Below are positions 40,267 to 64,000 of a stretch of DNA of 64,000 nucleotides, one piece after another. Location of the stretch: the NCBI RefSeq assembly GCF_964340395.1, contig NC_135554.1:16714092-16778091 (forward strand). The letters are read 5' to 3'. Under the pieces are notes generated by a model. It was not told the origin of the DNA, did no database searches, and was given only the letters and a program-made list of their open reading frames with translations. The position numbers and the translations under genes are program-made. This DNA comes from Glandiceps talaboti (Eukaryota; Hemichordata; Enteropneusta; Spengelidae). The first letter of the stretch is position 1; every line of letters starts with the position of its first letter.

Positions 40267-40272
40267 TTTATT
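40267..40272 (-). terminator. candidate poly(A) signal of SLC35E1
   Basis: AATAAA on the minus strand about 335 nt beyond the stop codon in the last candidate exon. It is a common hexamer in AT-rich DNA, so support is modest. Confidence 0.4.
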
Positions 40273-40607
40273 TTTAAAAAAGGATCAAAATGCACTATAA
40301 TTATACCACTGACATATATATTCCTTTTTACAGAAGTTTGGTATCTATTGCCAAGAGAAATATAACACTGGATTGAAATGAGTGCATATCTCTCTGTGGA
40401 TTGAAGTGAATACATATACCTCTATTAGCAGACCAAAGCAATTGTACATACATACATAGTTCAGTATTGACATGCCGAAAAATAAATAACATTACAAGAC
40501 ACAAGCTATATTGAGATGTGCAATGTATTAAACAGGTAGGAGATATAAGGGTGACATTCCATGCAACAAAAAAAACCAAACATACATTACAAAGTAACTG
40601 CAAGATA

Positions 40608-62796
<22,189 letters not shown>

Positions 62797-63400
62797 CTTA
62801 CCGGCTTCGTGTCAACCTCCCAACCAATCAAGTAAGAATTGAAAGGAATATCTTTTGACCAATGTATCTTCGCGCTTTTCCGATCTCTAAAACCGATGTC
62901 AGTTCAGAAAAAGACGTGATTCATAGTTAGACATTTTGAAAAGGAAGTTAGGCAAGTGGTGACATTTGAAAGACAAATTGGAAAGGGAGTTGAGTCGACA
63001 GTACGTTGCCACGAGTACGACGTCATTTACAACGTATGCTAGGGGGTCTAATCCCCGATGACGAAAACATTCACCTCTGTAAGCCCTTTCAACTTCAAAA
63101 TGGCTGCGCCCATGTACCACACTTTTCAGACAGCATTTTAACGTAAACAACTTTGAAATGTCAACATTTCTCGTCTGGGGAGGTTGCGAACAAAAGCAAA
63201 CGCGACCCTCGTATTCATAACGCAGTATTTGCGTGAAATAGCTCACAACATTGAATATTGAGAGAACACCAAGTAAGTGCAAGATTTGCCAGAGAAGAAA
63301 TTTAATAATATATACACACGCAGGGATGGGCGTCGCGTCGTCGTAAACGGACAGGGAACTAACATGTCCATAATATACTACTGAAACACGAGACTGGATT
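62797..63400. promoter_or_regulatory. putative bidirectional promoter
   Basis: The 604-bp gap between the SLC35E1 start codon (minus) and the first coding exon on the plus strand. It is richer in CpG than the surroundings. A YY1-like AAGATGGCG overlaps the SLC35E1 start, and a second, CAAAATGGCTGCGCC, is on the plus strand at 63,096-63,110, facing the plus-strand gene. The latter also opens a 13-codon upstream ORF. No TATA box is evident. Confidence 0.55.
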
Positions 63401-63529
63401 ATGAGTCGATACCAAGTACATCTCATCACTTCCCTACTGTTTATTAGTTTTATATTCTTGATTATGCAAATATACTTCATGAAGTTTACCACAAGTGAAA
63501 ATGATGACCTCGGACATACCCTAAAAAGA
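63401..63529 (+). CDS. first coding exon of a type II membrane protein (partial gene)
   Basis: An ATG with an in-frame TAA 30 nt upstream opens 43 codons that end exactly at a good donor (AAAAGA|GTAAGT, phase 0). The peptide has a short basic N-terminus (MSRYQ), one hydrophobic helix at about residues 6-27 (LITSLLFISFIFLIMQ) and a polar stalk (KFTTSENDDLGHTLKR). This is the signal-anchor architecture of Golgi glycosyltransferases and sulfotransferases. The remaining exons lie beyond the window, so the enzyme family cannot be named. The exon is head-to-head with SLC35E1. Confidence 0.6.
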
Positions 63530-64000
63530 GTAAGTAATTAACAAATAACAGACAGTGCTAGTTGGTGCTTCATTTGCATATTTGTCACGTATCAAAGTCG
63601 TAGCATCAGATATGTGTCACATTGAGTGCTAACTTATACTTTGAGGTACTTTATAGCCAGCAGGACTTTATTTTCAATCTTGATGGGGGGTATAGATAGC
63701 ATTCCCATGATGACTGCTAGTGGTTGGGAGGGTATGGGAGAGGATGTCCCCTCCCAAGCTGGAAACTTTTTCGAAAGTAAGGACACGTTGCAGGCCATTT
63801 AGAAACGTAACGTATCAAATCATACACAGCACCTACTTTGTGGTGAGAATAAAGTCATGTTCTTCAGTAAATGTAGGAATTAAAGGAGACATCATAAACA
63901 ACCTCTAGTGTCTATGGAAAACTTGAGATAAACACTAGTTTATTTCATATGGTGACAAATCAAAATGGAAACTTCTAAAAGTTATATTGTTCAAGCTGTA
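63530..64000 (+). other. start of intron of the plus-strand gene
   Basis: Follows the GTAAGT donor. No second exon is recognisable before the window ends. Confidence 0.4.

Noticed and set aside
62899-63492. 197-codon minus-strand ORF upstream of SLC35E1
   Set aside because: It covers the likely shared promoter and the antisense of the plus-strand first exon, has no recognisable domain, and starts inside a region with better evidence for regulation.

Overview
The window is animal nuclear DNA: AT-rich, intron-bearing, and dominated by non-coding sequence full of microsatellites, minisatellites and small transposons. The two recognisable genes, a single-exon FoxE forkhead factor and a multi-exon SLC35E1 transporter, point to a metazoan. 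The forkhead domain resembles deuterostome FoxE, so I favour an invertebrate deuterostome (hemichordate-like, possibly lancelet or echinoderm). That placement is inference and is not proven by the window.

Layout. 1-19.4 kb has no convincing gene. It holds simple repeats, a C-rich minisatellite (about 13.95-14.34 kb), a perfect 24-bp-stem hairpin (15.33-15.41 kb), a 165-bp terminal-inverted-repeat (TIR) element with 7-bp target duplications (17.27-17.43 kb) and a roughly 120-bp MITE-like element (18.41-18.53 kb). From 19.7 to 25.4 kb lies a large palindrome with arms of about 1.5 kb. One arm is split by a 5'-truncated, frameshifted non-LTR retrotransposon fragment in minus orientation. A long CATA array follows at 26.1-26.66 kb.

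The FoxE coding sequence is intact on the minus strand at 28,469-29,773. From 34.3 to 39.7 kb there are three or four unrelated tandem arrays: a 16-bp satellite of about 1.1 kb, units carrying CCAAT boxes, and a 52-bp unit that also carries CCAATCA.

From 40.6 to 62.8 kb the minus strand carries SLC35E1. I reconstructed it exon by exon with consistent splice sites and phases; five exons plus a sixth give a 350-residue protein. Two further candidate 3' exons and a second donor 4 nt away in exon 5 suggest alternative cytosolic tails. Its introns contain repeated MITE-like copies, a second copy of the 17.3 kb TIR element that is itself split by another TIR element, a tRNA-like SINE fragment and many minisatellites.

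About 600 bp upstream of SLC35E1, on the plus strand, a first coding exon (63,401-63,529) encodes the N-terminus of a probable type II membrane protein. The two genes look head-to-head around a shared promoter region with YY1-like motifs.
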